Positions 18,015 through 29,672 of a stretch of DNA of 64,000 nt are shown here, piece after piece. A program made the translations under genes and the position numbers. Source of the stretch: Brachybacterium paraconglomeratum (GTDB lineage: Bacteria > Actinomycetota > Actinomycetes > Actinomycetales > Dermabacteraceae); assembly GCF_003994255.1 (NCBI RefSeq), contig NZ_ML133854.1, positions 269,372 to 333,371 on the forward strand. The letters are read 5' to 3'. Below the pieces are notes generated by a model, which was not told the origin of the DNA, did no database searches, and saw only the letters and a list, made by a program, of their open reading frames with translations. Position 1 is the first letter of the stretch. Each line of letters opens with the position of its first letter.

Positions 18015-18116
18015 CGAAGGTCCGGACGCTTCCTGTCAACGCGCCCCTAACGTGGACGGGCAGGCCGTCGACGTCGGACGGCCGACAGCCCCGTCCCCGT
18101 CCAGGAAGGACCTGCC

Positions 18117-19406
18117 ATGTCCGTGGCGACCGCCTCGATCCTCCACCCGCAGCTCGACATCGAGGAGCGCCTCGAGCCTGCTCACGAGCAGATCGTGCGG
18201 GACACCCTCCCGCTCGTCGGGGAGCACGTCGAGGAGATCGCCCCGGTGTTCTACGGGCGGATGTTCGCCGCGCACCCCGAGCTGCTGCGCGACACCTTCA
18301 ACCGCGGCAACCAGGCCCAGGGCGCCCAGCAGAAGGCGCTCGCCGCCTCTGTCGCGACCTATGCGACCCTGCTGGTCGCCCCGGACGGGCCGAGCCCCGC
18401 CGCGCTGCTGTCCCGGATCGGGCACAAGCACGTCTCCCTCGGCATCACCGAGGAGCAGTACGAGATCGTCCACGAGCACCTGATGGCCGCGATCGTCGAG
18501 GTGCTCGGCGCCGACGTGGTCACCGGGGACGTGGCCGCCGCGTGGGACGCCGTCTACTGGCACATGGCCCGCACGCTCATCGCCTTCGAGAACGGCCTGT
18601 ACGCCGAGGCGCAGGTGACCCCGGGCGACGTGTTCCGCACCGCCCGCGTCATCCGCCGGATCGAGGAGAGCTCGAGCGTGGCGAGCTTCGAGCTGGCCGC
18701 CCCCGAGGGGGACGAGCCGCTCGCCGACTTCCTGCCCGGCCAGTACATCAGCGTCGGCGTGCGCCTGGCCGACGGGGCGAGGCAGCTGCGCCAGTACTCG
18801 CTCTCCGACGCCCCCGGCCGGGGACGCTGGCGGATCTCGGTGCGCCGCGAGGACGGGGACCCGGCCGGCGAGGTCTCCTCGCACCTCCACCGCACCCTCC
18901 ACGAGGGGGACGAGCTGCAGGTGACCCTCCCCGCCGGCGACCTGGTCCTGGACGCGCAGGCGACCTCGCCCCTCGTGCTGGTCTCGGCGGGCATCGGGAT
19001 CACCCCGATGCTGGGGATGCTGCGCCATCTCGCCGCGGTCGACAGCGAGCGCGAGGTGGTCGTGCTGCACGCCGACGGCGACGCAGCCGACGCCGCGCAC
19101 CTGCCCGAGCTGCTGGACACCGTCGCCTCCCTGCCCGAGCACAGCGGCTCCCGCGCCCGGCTGTGGTTCTCCGGCGAGCTCGGCGAGGACCCCCTCGCGG
19201 GCCGGACGGACCCCCGCCTCTCGGCGCATGCGGGCCGGATGACGATCACGGACGAGCACCTGCCCGAGGGCGCGGAGATCTACCTCTGCGGCGGCAGCGG
19301 CTTCCTGCGCGGCGCCCGGGCGCAGCTGCTCGCGGCCGGGGCGGAGGAGGAGCGGATGCACGTGGAGCTGTTCTCCCCGAACGACTGGCTGCTCCCGGGC
19401 GCCTGA
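18117..19406 (+). CDS. hmp: Flavohemoglobin (nitric oxide dioxygenase)
   Basis: A 429-residue cytoplasmic enzyme that oxidises NO to nitrate with O2 and NAD(P)H. The globin domain (about 1-165) has VFYGRMFAAHPELL with the distal Tyr, FNRGNQAQGAQQ, and proximal haem ligand His105 in KHVSLGI. The FAD domain (about 168-275) shows RQYSLSDAP, and the NAD(P) domain (about 280-429) GIGITPMLGML, LCGGSGFLRG and the C-terminal ELFSPNDW. AGGAAGG lies 8 bp before the ATG. A TAACGT (18048-18053) could be its -10 box. No NO-responsive regulator gene is adjacent. Confidence 0.94.
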   Translation: MSVATASILHPQLDIEERLEPAHEQIVRDTLPLVGEHVEEIAPVFYGRMFAAHPELLRDTFNRGNQAQGAQQKALAASVATYATLLVAPDGPSPAALLSRIGHKHVSLGITEEQYEIVHEHLMAAIVEVLGADVVTGDVAAAWDAVYWHMARTLIAFENGLYAEAQVTPGDVFRTARVIRRIEESSSVASFELAAPEGDEPLADFLPGQYISVGVRLADGARQLRQYSLSDAPGRGRWRISVRREDGDPAGEVSSHLHRTLHEGDELQVTLPAGDLVLDAQATSPLVLVSAGIGITPMLGMLRHLAAVDSEREVVVLHADGDAADAAHLPELLDTVASLPEHSGSRARLWFSGELGEDPLAGRTDPRLSAHAGRMTITDEHLPEGAEIYLCGGSGFLRGARAQLLAAGAEEERMHVELFSPNDWLLPGA

Positions 19407-19444
19407 GTCCCGTGGACCGCCCGTCGCGGACGGCGGAGGAGGAC

Positions 19445-19450
19445 TAGGGT
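19445..19450 (+). promoter_or_regulatory. -10 box for leaderless TSUP-exporter transcript
   Basis: TAGGGT is followed by 8 nt and then the GTG start codon at 19459; there is no ribosome-binding site. Confidence 0.45.
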
Positions 19451-19458
19451 CGTCCCTC

Positions 19459-20307
19459 GTGGAACCCCTCTCCCTTCTCGTCCTGCTCGTCATGGGCGTG
19501 GTCGCCGGCGCCATCAACGCGGCGGTGGGATCCGGCTCCCTCCTCACCCTCCCGGTGCTGATGGCGCTGGGCCTCCCGCCCGGCGTCGCGGTCCGCACGA
19601 ACACGGTGGGGATGTTCTTCTCCACCGTCGGCTCCGTGCTCGGCTATCGCCGCGAGATCTCCGAGGAGCGACGCCATCTCACCCCTCTGGTGCTCACCGC
19701 TCTGCTCGGCGCGAGCGCGGGCGCGCTGCTGCTGCTGACCTCCCCTGCCGAGGCGCTCGACGTGGTCGTGCCCGTGCTGATCGTCGTCGCCCTCGCCCTC
19801 GTCGTCCTGCAGAAGCCGCTGACCACCGCGCTGCGCTCCCGCTCGGAGAACCGGGCCGAGCACCGCGCCGCGGCCGACGGGGCGGGGGCCGAGGGGGCGA
19901 CCGATGCGGGCGCGTCGTCGGACGGCTCCGAGCGCAGCCCGCTGCGCTCCCCGGCGCTGGTCGGCTCGATCGGTGCGGCCTCCGTCTACGGCGGCTACTT
20001 CACCGCCGCGCAGGGGGTGCTGTACCTGGGCATCCTCGGCGTCTTCACCGGGCGTCCGATGGGCTCGGTCAACAGCGTCAAGAACCTGCTGAGCCTGTGC
20101 GTGAACCTCGCCGCGGCGCTGATCTACATGATCGCCTTCTTCGCGGTCGACGCGCAGGTGGTGTGGGCCGCGAGCGCCGCGATCGCGGTGGGCTCGCTGC
20201 TGGGCGGCTTCTTCGGTGCGCACCTGGCCAAGCGCCTGCCCGAGTGGGCGCTGCGCGGCGTGATCGTGGTGGTCGCGCTGGTGGCGCTCTTCCGCGAGGT
20301 CGTCTGA
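19459..20307 (+). CDS. TSUP (TauE/SafE) family membrane exporter
   Basis: A 282-residue inner-membrane protein with about eight hydrophobic segments in two related halves, each starting with a Gly-rich repeat: GVVAGAINAAVGSGSLLTLP and VYGGYFTAAQGVLYLGILG. These are the inverted repeats of the TSUP family, which exports sulfite or sulfonates or carries related small anions. A polar, negatively charged loop of about 40 residues separates the halves. GTG at 19459 is the likely start, since the first membrane helix begins at once and a -10 box is 8 nt upstream. Substrate unknown. Confidence 0.85.
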   Translation: MEPLSLLVLLVMGVVAGAINAAVGSGSLLTLPVLMALGLPPGVAVRTNTVGMFFSTVGSVLGYRREISEERRHLTPLVLTALLGASAGALLLLTSPAEALDVVVPVLIVVALALVVLQKPLTTALRSRSENRAEHRAAADGAGAEGATDAGASSDGSERSPLRSPALVGSIGAASVYGGYFTAAQGVLYLGILGVFTGRPMGSVNSVKNLLSLCVNLAAALIYMIAFFAVDAQVVWAASAAIAVGSLLGGFFGAHLAKRLPEWALRGVIVVVALVALFREVV

Positions 20308-20308
20308 G

Positions 20309-20322
20309 CCGTCGGCCGACGG
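20309..20322. repeat. 14-bp perfect palindrome between convergent genes
   Basis: CCGTCGGCCGACGG sits just past the TSUP stop, facing the end of the alpha/beta hydrolase gene. It may form part of a shared terminator. Confidence 0.4.
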
Positions 20323-20383
20323 GCGCTGCGCCTCGGGCCGACGGGTCCTGAGCGCCCAGTCGACGAGCCCGGCCGGCACCGGC

Positions 20384-21172
20384 TCAGGACAGGAACGGCA
20401 TGACCTCGGCGAGCACCTCGTCAGGCGGGAACAGGGTGCCGCCGTGGTCCCGGCCGGGCAGGGACACGAACTCCGCGTTCGGCATCAGCGAGGCCGCCCG
20501 GGCGGACTCCTCGTGGCGGGGATGGTCCTCGCTGCCTGCCATCCACAGCGCGGGAACCGTGCAGCTCTCCAGCATCTCGTCCGGCACGGCGGCGGTGGCG
20601 TCGGTCGCCGCGAGCAGCGCCGCGACCGCCTCGTGGTCCGCGGCGAGGAAGGCGGTGCGCGTGGCGCGCGCACGGCGCGAGGTGACCTCCGGCCCCAGCC
20701 CCTGACCGGCGCAGAACGACTCCATGCCCTGCTCGCGGACCGCGTCGATCACGCCCGGGAAGAACACCGAGTCCACCGCGCCCCGCTGCGCGGAGGCCGA
20801 GCCGCCGAGGCTCACCAGGCGCGTGACCAGGCCAGGATGCGCCAGCGTCGTGCTCAGCGCGATGCGTGCGCCGAGCGAGTAGCCCATCAGCGCCGCGCGG
20901 CCGATCCCCTCCGCGTCGAGCACGGCGAGCAGGTCCTGCACGAAGACCTCCTGCGTGTACGCCGCGGGGTCGTGGGGCTTCCCGGAGCTGCCGTGGCCGC
21001 GCAGGTCCACCCGGAGCACGGTGTGCTCGGCAGTGAGCGGTTCGAGATAGCCGAGGCCCCGCCAGATCGCGCGGGAGAGCACCGAGCCGTGCAGCAGCAC
21101 CAGCGGCGGCCCGTCCCCGGAGACGTCGTAGCGCAGGTCGACGCCGTCGACGGGGGAGGGGATGACGGGCAT
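20384..21172 (-). CDS. Alpha/beta-fold hydrolase
   Basis: A 262-residue cytoplasmic enzyme of the alpha/beta hydrolase fold. PPLVLLHGSVLSR holds the oxyanion HG motif, VDLRGHGSSGKP the usual second strand, GYSLGARIA the nucleophile Ser, MAGSEDHPRH a likely acid region and LPGRDHGGT the catalytic His. It resembles small esterases/3-oxoadipate enol-lactonase-like proteins, but the substrate cannot be told. GGACCTCCCC precedes the ATG only loosely. It lies downstream of icd on the same strand, separated by the icd terminator. Confidence 0.85.
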   Translation of the reverse strand: MPVIPSPVDGVDLRYDVSGDGPPLVLLHGSVLSRAIWRGLGYLEPLTAEHTVLRVDLRGHGSSGKPHDPAAYTQEVFVQDLLAVLDAEGIGRAALMGYSLGARIALSTTLAHPGLVTRLVSLGGSASAQRGAVDSVFFPGVIDAVREQGMESFCAGQGLGPEVTSRRARATRTAFLAADHEAVAALLAATDATAAVPDEMLESCTVPALWMAGSEDHPRHEESARAASLMPNAEFVSLPGRDHGGTLFPPDEVLAEVMPFLS

Positions 21173-21259
21173 GGGGAGGTCCTTCGGGCGCGGGAGCGGG
21201 CGGGACCAGGGTACGGAGCGCCGCGGCTCCGTGCCGTTCGGGGCGAGCGCACGGAGAAG

Positions 21260-21297
21260 GGACCGGGCGGGTCATCGAAGGATGACCGGCCCGGCCC
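21260..21297 (-). terminator. Terminator hairpin after icd
   Basis: Arms of 17 bp with two mismatches (CCGGGC and GGTCATC cores) around a 4-nt loop, about 20 bp beyond the icd stop on the minus strand. Confidence 0.65.
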
Positions 21298-21317
21298 CTG
21301 TCAGGAGCGCGCCGCGG

Positions 21318-23612
<2,295 letters not shown>

Positions 23613-23640
23613 ATTCTTCGACGGCGGGCGCGGGCCGGCC

Positions 23641-23710
23641 GTCGATCCGGACGCCCCCCACGGTACGTGAGAGGGGTCCGGGGCGCAGTCCCGGACGGCC
23701 GGTGGATCGA
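23641..23710 (-). terminator. Nested inverted repeats, probable terminator of the downstream lipoprotein gene
   Basis: Outer arms GTCGATCC/GGATCGAC (23641-23648, 23703-23710) enclose a second stem, GTCCGGG/CCCGGAC (23676-23696). It lies about 90 bp beyond the stop of the minus-strand lipoprotein gene. Confidence 0.4.
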
Positions 23711-23800
23711 CGGGGGCGGCCGACGGGACGACGGAACGGCCGACGAGGCGGCGAGGAGCCACGGCGGCGAGGGCGCTGCGGCGGCGAAGCGCCGAGGCGC

Positions 23801-24988
23801 TCAGCCGTCCTCTGGCTCGGCGCCCTCGAGCACCTCGAGGTCCCAGGGGTCGGAGAGCACGACGTGGGTGGCGCCCCCGGCGTCGACGGTGACGGCGAAG
23901 GCGTGGGCTCGGTAGTCGCCGGGGGAGAGGGCGCCGTGGCAGGTCCCGTGCGTGGTCCAGGCGGTCTCCGCGGTGCTCACTCCCTCGCCGTCCATCCACT
24001 GCAGCGGGATGCTGCCGGCGTTCCTGGCCCCGGCGACGATGACGCCGTCCCCGGGACGGGTCACCACGATCCCGGTCATCAGGGGCAGGGTGCCGTGGTC
24101 CTCGGAGGCGGCGGTGACCTGCGCGGTCGCACCTGCCGCTGCTTCGTCCTCGGCCGCCTCGGCATGAACCGCGGGGGAGGGGTCGGCGGCGGTGACGCTC
24201 AGCCCGGCACCGTCGCCGACGGGGGCGAGCTCGCGGCCGCACCCGAGGGAGGAGAGGTCCGCAGGGGTCTCGCCGTCCTCCGCCGTCACCGCGCCGGGAA
24301 CGGCCCGCAGGCGGCCGTCGACCACGTCCAGCAGCACGTCGGAGCTCGCCTCCCAGCCGCTGCGCTCCGCGGCGCGGCCGGAGCCCTCCGGGCCCGCGCC
24401 GGACAGGCGCAGCAGGTACTGCCCATCGGGCAGAGGGGCGTCGTCGCAGGTGCCGAGCACGAGCCGGGCGGTGACGGTGGAGGGGGCGGGGCCCTCGGCG
24501 GTCGTCTCGACCCGGGCCCGCACGACCATCGGCGGCGCCGGGGCGCCGTCGACGCCGAGCGCGTCCCCGTACCCCTCGGCCGGCGCGGCGCGGTCCGCGG
24601 GGTGCGCGGGCACGATCACGGCCTCGGGGGCGAGCCCGCCGTAGGCGGCGCCCGGCTCGAGGGCGAGGTCGCCGGTGATCATCACCTCGTTGCCCTCCGC
24701 CTGCACGCTCGTGGGGGTCAGCGTCCCCGCGTCGCGGGAGGGCAGGGGGTCCTCCGCCGTGCCGGGCTCGCACAGCCAGGCGGGATCCACCGGGACGGTC
24801 TCGGCGCCGGCCACCTGCTCGGGGGCCATCGGGGCCGCGGTCGCCGCCGGCCTCGAGGGGTCCTCGCCGCCGAGCGGTCCCGGCAGCGCATCGCAGGCGA
24901 CGAGGGAGGCGGCGAGCGCGAGCGCCCCTGCGGCGGCGGCGACGATCCGTCCCGGGCGCGCGAGCCGCCTGGCTGTCCTCGTCGTCAT
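23801..24988 (-). CDS. Lipoprotein of unknown function
   Basis: A 395-residue predicted lipoprotein: Arg-rich N-terminus, hydrophobic core, then lipobox SLVAC with Cys32. The mature part is Ala/Asp/Glu-rich with many short beta segments, and conserved-looking Cys pairs (for example WLCEPG, GTCDDA, LGCGREL, GTCHGA) that could form disulfides outside the membrane. I do not recognise a domain. GAGGAGG precedes the ATG. It is flanked by icd and a ZIP transporter gene on the same strand, with no evidence of a shared role. Confidence 0.8.
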   Translation of the reverse strand: MTTRTARRLARPGRIVAAAAGALALAASLVACDALPGPLGGEDPSRPAATAAPMAPEQVAGAETVPVDPAWLCEPGTAEDPLPSRDAGTLTPTSVQAEGNEVMITGDLALEPGAAYGGLAPEAVIVPAHPADRAAPAEGYGDALGVDGAPAPPMVVRARVETTAEGPAPSTVTARLVLGTCDDAPLPDGQYLLRLSGAGPEGSGRAAERSGWEASSDVLLDVVDGRLRAVPGAVTAEDGETPADLSSLGCGRELAPVGDGAGLSVTAADPSPAVHAEAAEDEAAAGATAQVTAASEDHGTLPLMTGIVVTRPGDGVIVAGARNAGSIPLQWMDGEGVSTAETAWTTHGTCHGALSPGDYRAHAFAVTVDAGGATHVVLSDPWDLEVLEGAEPEDG

Positions 24989-25032
24989 CGTGTCCCCCTC
25001 CTCGTGGTCCGCGCACAGAACCTACCGGAGCG

Positions 25033-25863
25033 TCACAGCACCAGCAGGGTCACCGCCATGACGGCCATGCCGGCGATGAGCGAGTAGATGACCGTGTGGT
25101 GCTCCCCGGTCTCCTCCGCGGCGGGCAGCAGCTCGTCCAGGGACACGAACACCATCACCCCGGCCACGCCGGCCAGGATGGCGCCCATCGCGTCGCCGGT
25201 GAGCACGGGGGCGAGCAGCAGGTACCCGATCACGGCGCCGACGGGCTCGGCGAGTCCCGTCATCGTCGCCAGCCAGAACGCCTTGCTGCGCGAGCCGGTC
25301 GCGCGGCGCACGGGCACGGCGACGGCGAGGCCCTCGGGGATGTTGTGCAGGGCGATCGCGGCGACCACGGGGATCGCGACCTCGGGGGCCTGCAGCGCGG
25401 CGACGAAGGTCGCGAAGCCCTCGGGAACGTTGTGCAGGGCCAGGGCCGCGGCGGTGATCGCGCCGGTGCGCAGCAGGCGGGCGCGCAGCGCCCGGTCCTC
25501 GAGCTGCTGTTCGGGCTCGCGCACCTCGGCCCGTCCGTGGCTGCTGTCCATGCGGCCGGCGAACTCGTGGGGGCTGACGGCGCGGGGGACGAGTCGGTCC
25601 AGCACTGCGATCAGCGCGATCCCGAGGAAGAAGGACAGGGTCGCCAGCGCCGTGCCGCGCCCGGTCGGGGCCGCGCCGCCGGAGAGCACCCGGGCACCCT
25701 CGGGCAGCAGCTCGACGAAGGAGACGTAGAGCATGACGCCGGCCGACAGGCCCAGCCCGCCGGCGAGGAACCTCGGCCCGGTCCCGCGGCCGAGCACGCC
25801 GAGAGCGGCGCCGATCGAGGTGGCGCCGCCGGCGACGAGGGTGAGGAGGAAGGCGACGAGCAC
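25033..25863 (-). CDS. ZIP-family metal transporter (ZupT-like)
   Basis: A 276-residue inner-membrane protein with about eight helices that imports zinc and other divalent metals. The two signature metal-site helices are ALALHNVPEGFATF and AIALHNIPEGLAVA, exactly as in ZupT-type ZIP proteins, and a cytoplasmic loop between helices 3 and 4 is charged with a few His residues. GTG at 25863 begins directly with the first helix. It is divergent from hisD over about 100 bp. Confidence 0.92.
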   Translation of the reverse strand: MLVAFLLTLVAGGATSIGAALGVLGRGTGPRFLAGGLGLSAGVMLYVSFVELLPEGARVLSGGAAPTGRGTALATLSFFLGIALIAVLDRLVPRAVSPHEFAGRMDSSHGRAEVREPEQQLEDRALRARLLRTGAITAAALALHNVPEGFATFVAALQAPEVAIPVVAAIALHNIPEGLAVAVPVRRATGSRSKAFWLATMTGLAEPVGAVIGYLLLAPVLTGDAMGAILAGVAGVMVFVSLDELLPAAEETGEHHTVIYSLIAGMAVMAVTLLVL

Positions 25864-25953
25864 CCGTGCACCCTACTGGGCGGTCCGCGCCTCGGCGGGG
25901 ACCCTCGGCCCATCCGGTGGTGGGCACCACGGCCGACGCCGGGTGACCGCTCC

Positions 25954-25959
25954 TAGACT
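25954..25959 (+). promoter_or_regulatory. -10 box for leaderless hisD transcript
   Basis: TAGACT is followed by 6 nt and the hisD ATG at 25966. No ribosome-binding site is present. Confidence 0.6.
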
Positions 25960-25965
25960 GACCCC

Positions 25966-27303
25966 ATGTCCCCCGCCGACGCCTTCCTCACCGTCACCGA
26001 CCTGCGCGCCCGCAGCCTGAGCGCCGCCCAGCTCACCGCCGCCCTGCCGCGCGCGGAGCTCGACGTCGCCGCGGCCGCCGAGGCCGTGCGCCCCGTGGTC
26101 GAGGACGTCGCCGCCCGCGGCGCCGAGGCGGTGCTCGAGGCCTCCGAGCGCTTCGACGGGATCCGTCCCGCGCACCTGCGGGTCCCCGCCGTGGAGCTCG
26201 AGCGCGCCCTCGCGGAGCTCGACCCGCAGATCCGCTCCGCGCTCGAGGAGTCGATCGCCCGGGTGCGCGCGGTCGACGCCGCCCAGGTCCGTCCCGCCGA
26301 GACCGTCGAGGTGGTGCCCGGAGGCACCGTCACCCAGCGCTGGGTCCCGGTGCACCGCGTCGGCCTCTACGTGCCGGGCGGCCGCGCCGTGCTGCCCAGC
26401 TCCGTGGTGATGAACGTGGTGCCCGCCCAGGCCGCCGGCGTCGAGCAGATCGTGCTCGCCTCCCCGCCGCAGAAGGAGTTCGGTGGTCTGCCCCACCCCA
26501 CGATCCTCGCCGCCTGCGCGCTGCTCGGGGTCACCGAGGTGCTCGCCGCCGGCGGCGCCCAGGCGATCGCGCTGCTCGCCCACGGCGCGGAGGACCTCGG
26601 CGACGGCGACGGGCTCGAGGGCGTGGACCTCGTCACCGGACCCGGCAACGTCTACGTCGCCGCCGCCAAGCGCCTCGTGCGAGGGAAGGTCGGCATCGAC
26701 GCCGAGGCCGGCCCCACCGAGATCGCGATCCTCGCCGACGACACCGCCGATCCCGCCTTTGTCGCCGCGGACCTCATCTCCCAGGCGGAGCACGACCCGA
26801 TGGCCGCGAGCGTGCTGGTCACGCCGTCCGAGGCGCTGGCCGAATCTGTCGAGGCGGCGCTCGCCGTGCAGGTCCCCGCCGCTCTCCACCGCGAACGGAT
26901 CGAGGAAGCGCTGCGCGGACCGCAGAGCGGCGCCGTGCTCGTCGCGGACCTCGTCCAGGGCCTCGCGGTCGTGGACGCCTACGGCGCCGAGCACCTCGAG
27001 ATCCAGACGGCCGAGGCCGACGAGGTCGCCGCACGCGTCACCAACGCCGGTGCCGTCTTCGTCGGCCCCCACAGCCCGGTCAGCCTCGGCGACTACGCCG
27101 CGGGCTCCAACCACGTGCTGCCCACGGGCGGCACCTCCCGCTTCACCGGCGGGCTCGGGGTGCAGACCTTCCTGCGCGGCATCCACGTGGTCCGCTACGA
27201 CCGCGAGGCGCTCGCCGGCGCGCGCGAGGCGGCGACCACGCTCGCCCGTGCCGAGGGGCTGCCCGCCCACGGCACCGCGATCGACGTGCGCTTCGAGGGC
27301 TGA
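25966..27303 (+). CDS. hisD: Histidinol dehydrogenase
   Basis: A 445-residue zinc enzyme that carries out the last two steps of histidine synthesis, L-histidinol to L-histidine with two [50 protein letters not shown] and EHDPMAAS (zinc-binding His in SQAEHDP) are family signatures, as is [16 protein letters not shown] near the C-terminus. Its stop is only 2 bp from the stop of the convergent DUF3054 gene. hisC-hisB-hisH-priA follow after that gene, so hisD has its own leaderless promoter. Confidence 0.97.
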   Translation: MSPADAFLTVTDLRARSLSAAQLTAALPRAELDVAAAAEAVRPVVEDVAARGAEAVLEASERFDGIRPAHLRVPAVELERALAELDPQIRSALEESIARVRAVDAAQVRPAETVEVVPGGTVTQRWVPVHRVGLYVPGGRAVLPSSVVMNVVPAQAAGVEQIVLASPPQKEFGGLPHPTILAACALLGVTEVLAAGGAQAIALLAHGAEDLGDGDGLEGVDLVTGPGNVYVAAAKRLVRGKVGIDAEAGPTEIAILADDTADPAFVAADLISQAEHDPMAASVLVTPSEALAESVEAALAVQVPAALHRERIEEALRGPQSGAVLVADLVQGLAVVDAYGAEHLEIQTAEADEVAARVTNAGAVFVGPHSPVSLGDYAAGSNHVLPTGGTSRFTGGLGVQTFLRGIHVVRYDREALAGAREAATTLARAEGLPAHGTAIDVRFEG

Positions 27304-27305
27304 GC

Positions 27306-27752
27306 TCAGCCGGCGTCGGCCGTGCGGTCGGCGTCTGTCGCCGTCTCGTCGGCGCCCATCGGGGTCTCCTCGACGGCGGCGCGGCGCTCCGCGGCACGCT
27401 CGCCCCGGGTGAGCCACAGCGCGATCGCGCGCCAGCCCAGCATCCCGACCGCCAGCACGATCGCGGTGACGATGAGGAAGGACACCTCGGTGCCCGCCCC
27501 GAACAGGGTGCGGACCGCCATCCCGGTCGCGAGGGTGATCGCCCACACGAAGAGTCCGTGGGGCCAGATCCGGAACGGGGCGCGCCAGGCGCGGATCGCG
27601 AGATGGCCCAGCAGCGCGCCGACGGCGAAGGGCCATCCCACCAGGAAGATGTTCTCGGTGGTCAGGGGCGTGCCGTGCTGCACGAAGCCGATGGCGACGA
27701 AGAGGATGACGACCAGCAGGTCGCCGACGAGGGCACCCAGGGAACGGAACAT
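27306..27752 (-). CDS. DUF3054 family membrane protein
   Basis: A 148-residue protein with four hydrophobic segments and short loops; GLFVWAITLATGMAVRTLFG and FLVGWPFAVGALLGHLA match DUF3054, a small actinobacterial membrane family without known role. The C-terminal 35 residues are charged. I chose the ATG at 27752, right before the first helix; the open frame to 27986 overlaps the hisC start in antisense. It is inserted, on the opposite strand, between hisD and hisC. Confidence 0.85.
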   Translation of the reverse strand: MFRSLGALVGDLLVVILFVAIGFVQHGTPLTTENIFLVGWPFAVGALLGHLAIRAWRAPFRIWPHGLFVWAITLATGMAVRTLFGAGTEVSFLIVTAIVLAVGMLGWRAIALWLTRGERAAERRAAVEETPMGADETATDADRTADAG

Positions 27753-27911
27753 CCCGCCAGGGTACTGGGACGCGCCGGGGAGCTCCCCCAGGGAAGGGCC
27801 CGGGAGGACCGACGCGGGGATGCAGGACGAGATGACGATGAGCCACGTCACGTCGGCGCCGGCCCCGGGGCCGCGACGCGGACCGGGGGGACCTGCCCCC
27901 GCGACGCCAAC

Positions 27912-27917
27912 TACGAT
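27912..27917 (+). promoter_or_regulatory. -10 box for leaderless hisC transcript
   Basis: TACGAT is followed by 7 nt and the ATG at 27925, so this ATG rather than the in-frame one at 27916 (inside the -10 box) is the start. Confidence 0.6.
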
Positions 27918-27924
27918 GAGTGCC

Positions 27925-29058
27925 ATGTCCGCCTCGCCCGTCCCGACCCGTGAGCCCTCGGTCCTGCCCGTCCCCCGTGACGGCATCGCCGGCGCCGCCC
28001 CCTACGGCGCGCCGCAGCTCCCGGTCGCGCATGCGCTGAACGTGAACGAGAACCCCTACGGCCCCTCGGAGGAGCTCACCGCCGCGATCGGTGCCGCCGC
28101 CGCGCAGGCCGCGGCGGGCCTGAACCGCTACCCGGACCGGGAGGCGCTGGACCTGCGCCGCGAGCTGGGGGAGTACCTCGCCGAGGAGTCCGGCGTGCCC
28201 GCCCCGCCGGCCGAGGCGGTCTGGGCCGCGAACGGCTCCAACGAGGTCATGCACCAGCTGATGCTCGCCTACGGCGGCCCCGGCCGCACGGCGCTCGGCT
28301 TCACGCCGCACTACTCGATGTACCCCGAGTACGCGCGCGACACCTACACCGCCTGGGTCACCGCCGAGCGGGGCCCCGCTCCCGACTTCGCGCTCACCGC
28401 CGAGACGGTCACCGCCGCGATCGCCGAGCACCGACCCTCGATCGTGGTGCTCACCTCGCCGAACAACCCCACCGGCACGGCGCTCGACCTCGACGTCGCC
28501 CGCGCCGCCGCCCGCGCGCTCGAGCCCGCCCGCGGGTTGCTCGTGGTCGACGAGGCCTACGGCGAGTTCCGCCGCGACGGGGTGCCCAGCGCCCTCACAC
28601 TCCTGGCCGAGCACCCGAACCTCGTCGTGGCCCGCACCATGTCCAAGGCCTTCGCGCTCGCCGGCGCCCGCCTCGGCTATCTCGTCGCCGATCCCGCGAT
28701 CGTCGACACCGTGCGCGTGGTGCGCCTGCCCTACCACCTCTCCGCCGTCACCCGGGCGGTGGCCCGCACCGCCCTCGCCCACCGCGAGGAGCTGCTGGGG
28801 AAGGTCGCGCTGCTGCGCACCGAGCGCGACGCGCTCGCCGCCCATCTCGCCGGTCGCGGCCACGAGGTCGCCCCGTCCGACGCCAACTTCGTCCTCTTCC
28901 GCGCCTTCCGAGACCGCGACGACGTGTTCCAGGCCCTCCTGGAGCGCGACGTGCTGATCCGCGCCGTCGGGCCGGCCGGCTGGCTGCGCGTCAGCGTGGG
29001 CACCCCCGAGGACAACACCGCATTCCGCACCGCCCTCGAGGAGGCCGACCCCCGATGA
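27925..29058 (+). CDS. hisC: Histidinol-phosphate aminotransferase
   Basis: A 377-residue PLP enzyme (fold type I) that transaminates imidazole acetol phosphate with glutamate to histidinol phosphate. [36 protein letters not shown] and [19 protein letters not shown] (PLP-binding Lys in SKAF) are diagnostic. It begins the hisC-hisB-hisH run; the stop overlaps the hisB start as ATGA. Long open frames before 27925 are not coding, since the promoter lies directly upstream. Confidence 0.96.
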   Translation: MSASPVPTREPSVLPVPRDGIAGAAPYGAPQLPVAHALNVNENPYGPSEELTAAIGAAAAQAAAGLNRYPDREALDLRRELGEYLAEESGVPAPPAEAVWAANGSNEVMHQLMLAYGGPGRTALGFTPHYSMYPEYARDTYTAWVTAERGPAPDFALTAETVTAAIAEHRPSIVVLTSPNNPTGTALDLDVARAAARALEPARGLLVVDEAYGEFRRDGVPSALTLLAEHPNLVVARTMSKAFALAGARLGYLVADPAIVDTVRVVRLPYHLSAVTRAVARTALAHREELLGKVALLRTERDALAAHLAGRGHEVAPSDANFVLFRAFRDRDDVFQALLERDVLIRAVGPAGWLRVSVGTPEDNTAFRTALEEADPR

Positions 29059-29672
29059 CCGAGACCGCCCGCCCGTCGCGCACCGCGACCCTCTCCCGCA
29101 CCACCCGCGAGTCCTCCGTCGAGGTCAGCCTCGACATCGACGGCACCGGCCAGGTGGACATCTCCACCTCCGTGCCCTTCTTCGACCACATGCTCACGGC
29201 CCTGGGCACCCACGCCCGCTTCGATCTCACCGTGCGGGCGACGGGCGATACCCACATCGACGCCCACCACACCGTCGAGGACACCGCGATCGTGCTCGGC
29301 CAGGCGCTGCGCGAGGCGCTCGGCGACAAGCACGGCATCACCCGCTTCGGCGACGCGCTGGTCCCGCTGGACGAGGCGCTCGCCCAGGCCGTCGTGGACC
29401 TCTCCGGCCGCCCCTACTGCGTCCACTCCGGGGAGAGCGAGGCCCAGGCCACCCACCTCATCGGCGGGCACTTCACCGGCTCCCTGACCCGTCACGTCTT
29501 CGAGTCCCTCGCCCACCACGCCGCGATCTGCCTGCACATCCGGGTGATCGAGGGCCGCGACCCGCACCACATCGTCGAGGCGCAGTTCAAGGCGCTCGCC
29601 AGGGCGCTGCGCGCCGCCTGCGCCCCCGACGACCGGGTCCTCGGGGTGCCGTCCACCAAGGGAGCGCTGTGA
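29055..29672 (+). CDS. hisB: Imidazoleglycerol-phosphate dehydratase
   Basis: A 205-residue Mn-dependent enzyme that dehydrates imidazoleglycerol phosphate to imidazole acetol phosphate, the substrate of HisC. The two-fold repeated metal-binding motifs are visible: [16 protein letters not shown] with [17 protein letters not shown], and [15 protein letters not shown] with [19 protein letters not shown]. It is the monofunctional actinobacterial form without the phosphatase domain. Starts overlap hisC by 4 bp and the next gene's GTG overlaps its stop (GTGA). Confidence 0.97.
   Translation: MTETARPSRTATLSRTTRESSVEVSLDIDGTGQVDISTSVPFFDHMLTALGTHARFDLTVRATGDTHIDAHHTVEDTAIVLGQALREALGDKHGITRFGDALVPLDEALAQAVVDLSGRPYCVHSGESEAQATHLIGGHFTGSLTRHVFESLAHHAAICLHIRVIEGRDPHHIVEAQFKALARALRAACAPDDRVLGVPSTKGAL

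Noticed and set aside
25873..28863. Open frame of 996 codons on the minus strand opposite hisD and hisC
   Set aside because: Antisense to two certain genes; composition (His/Gly/Arg-rich, no domain) is what high-GC third positions give on the opposite strand.
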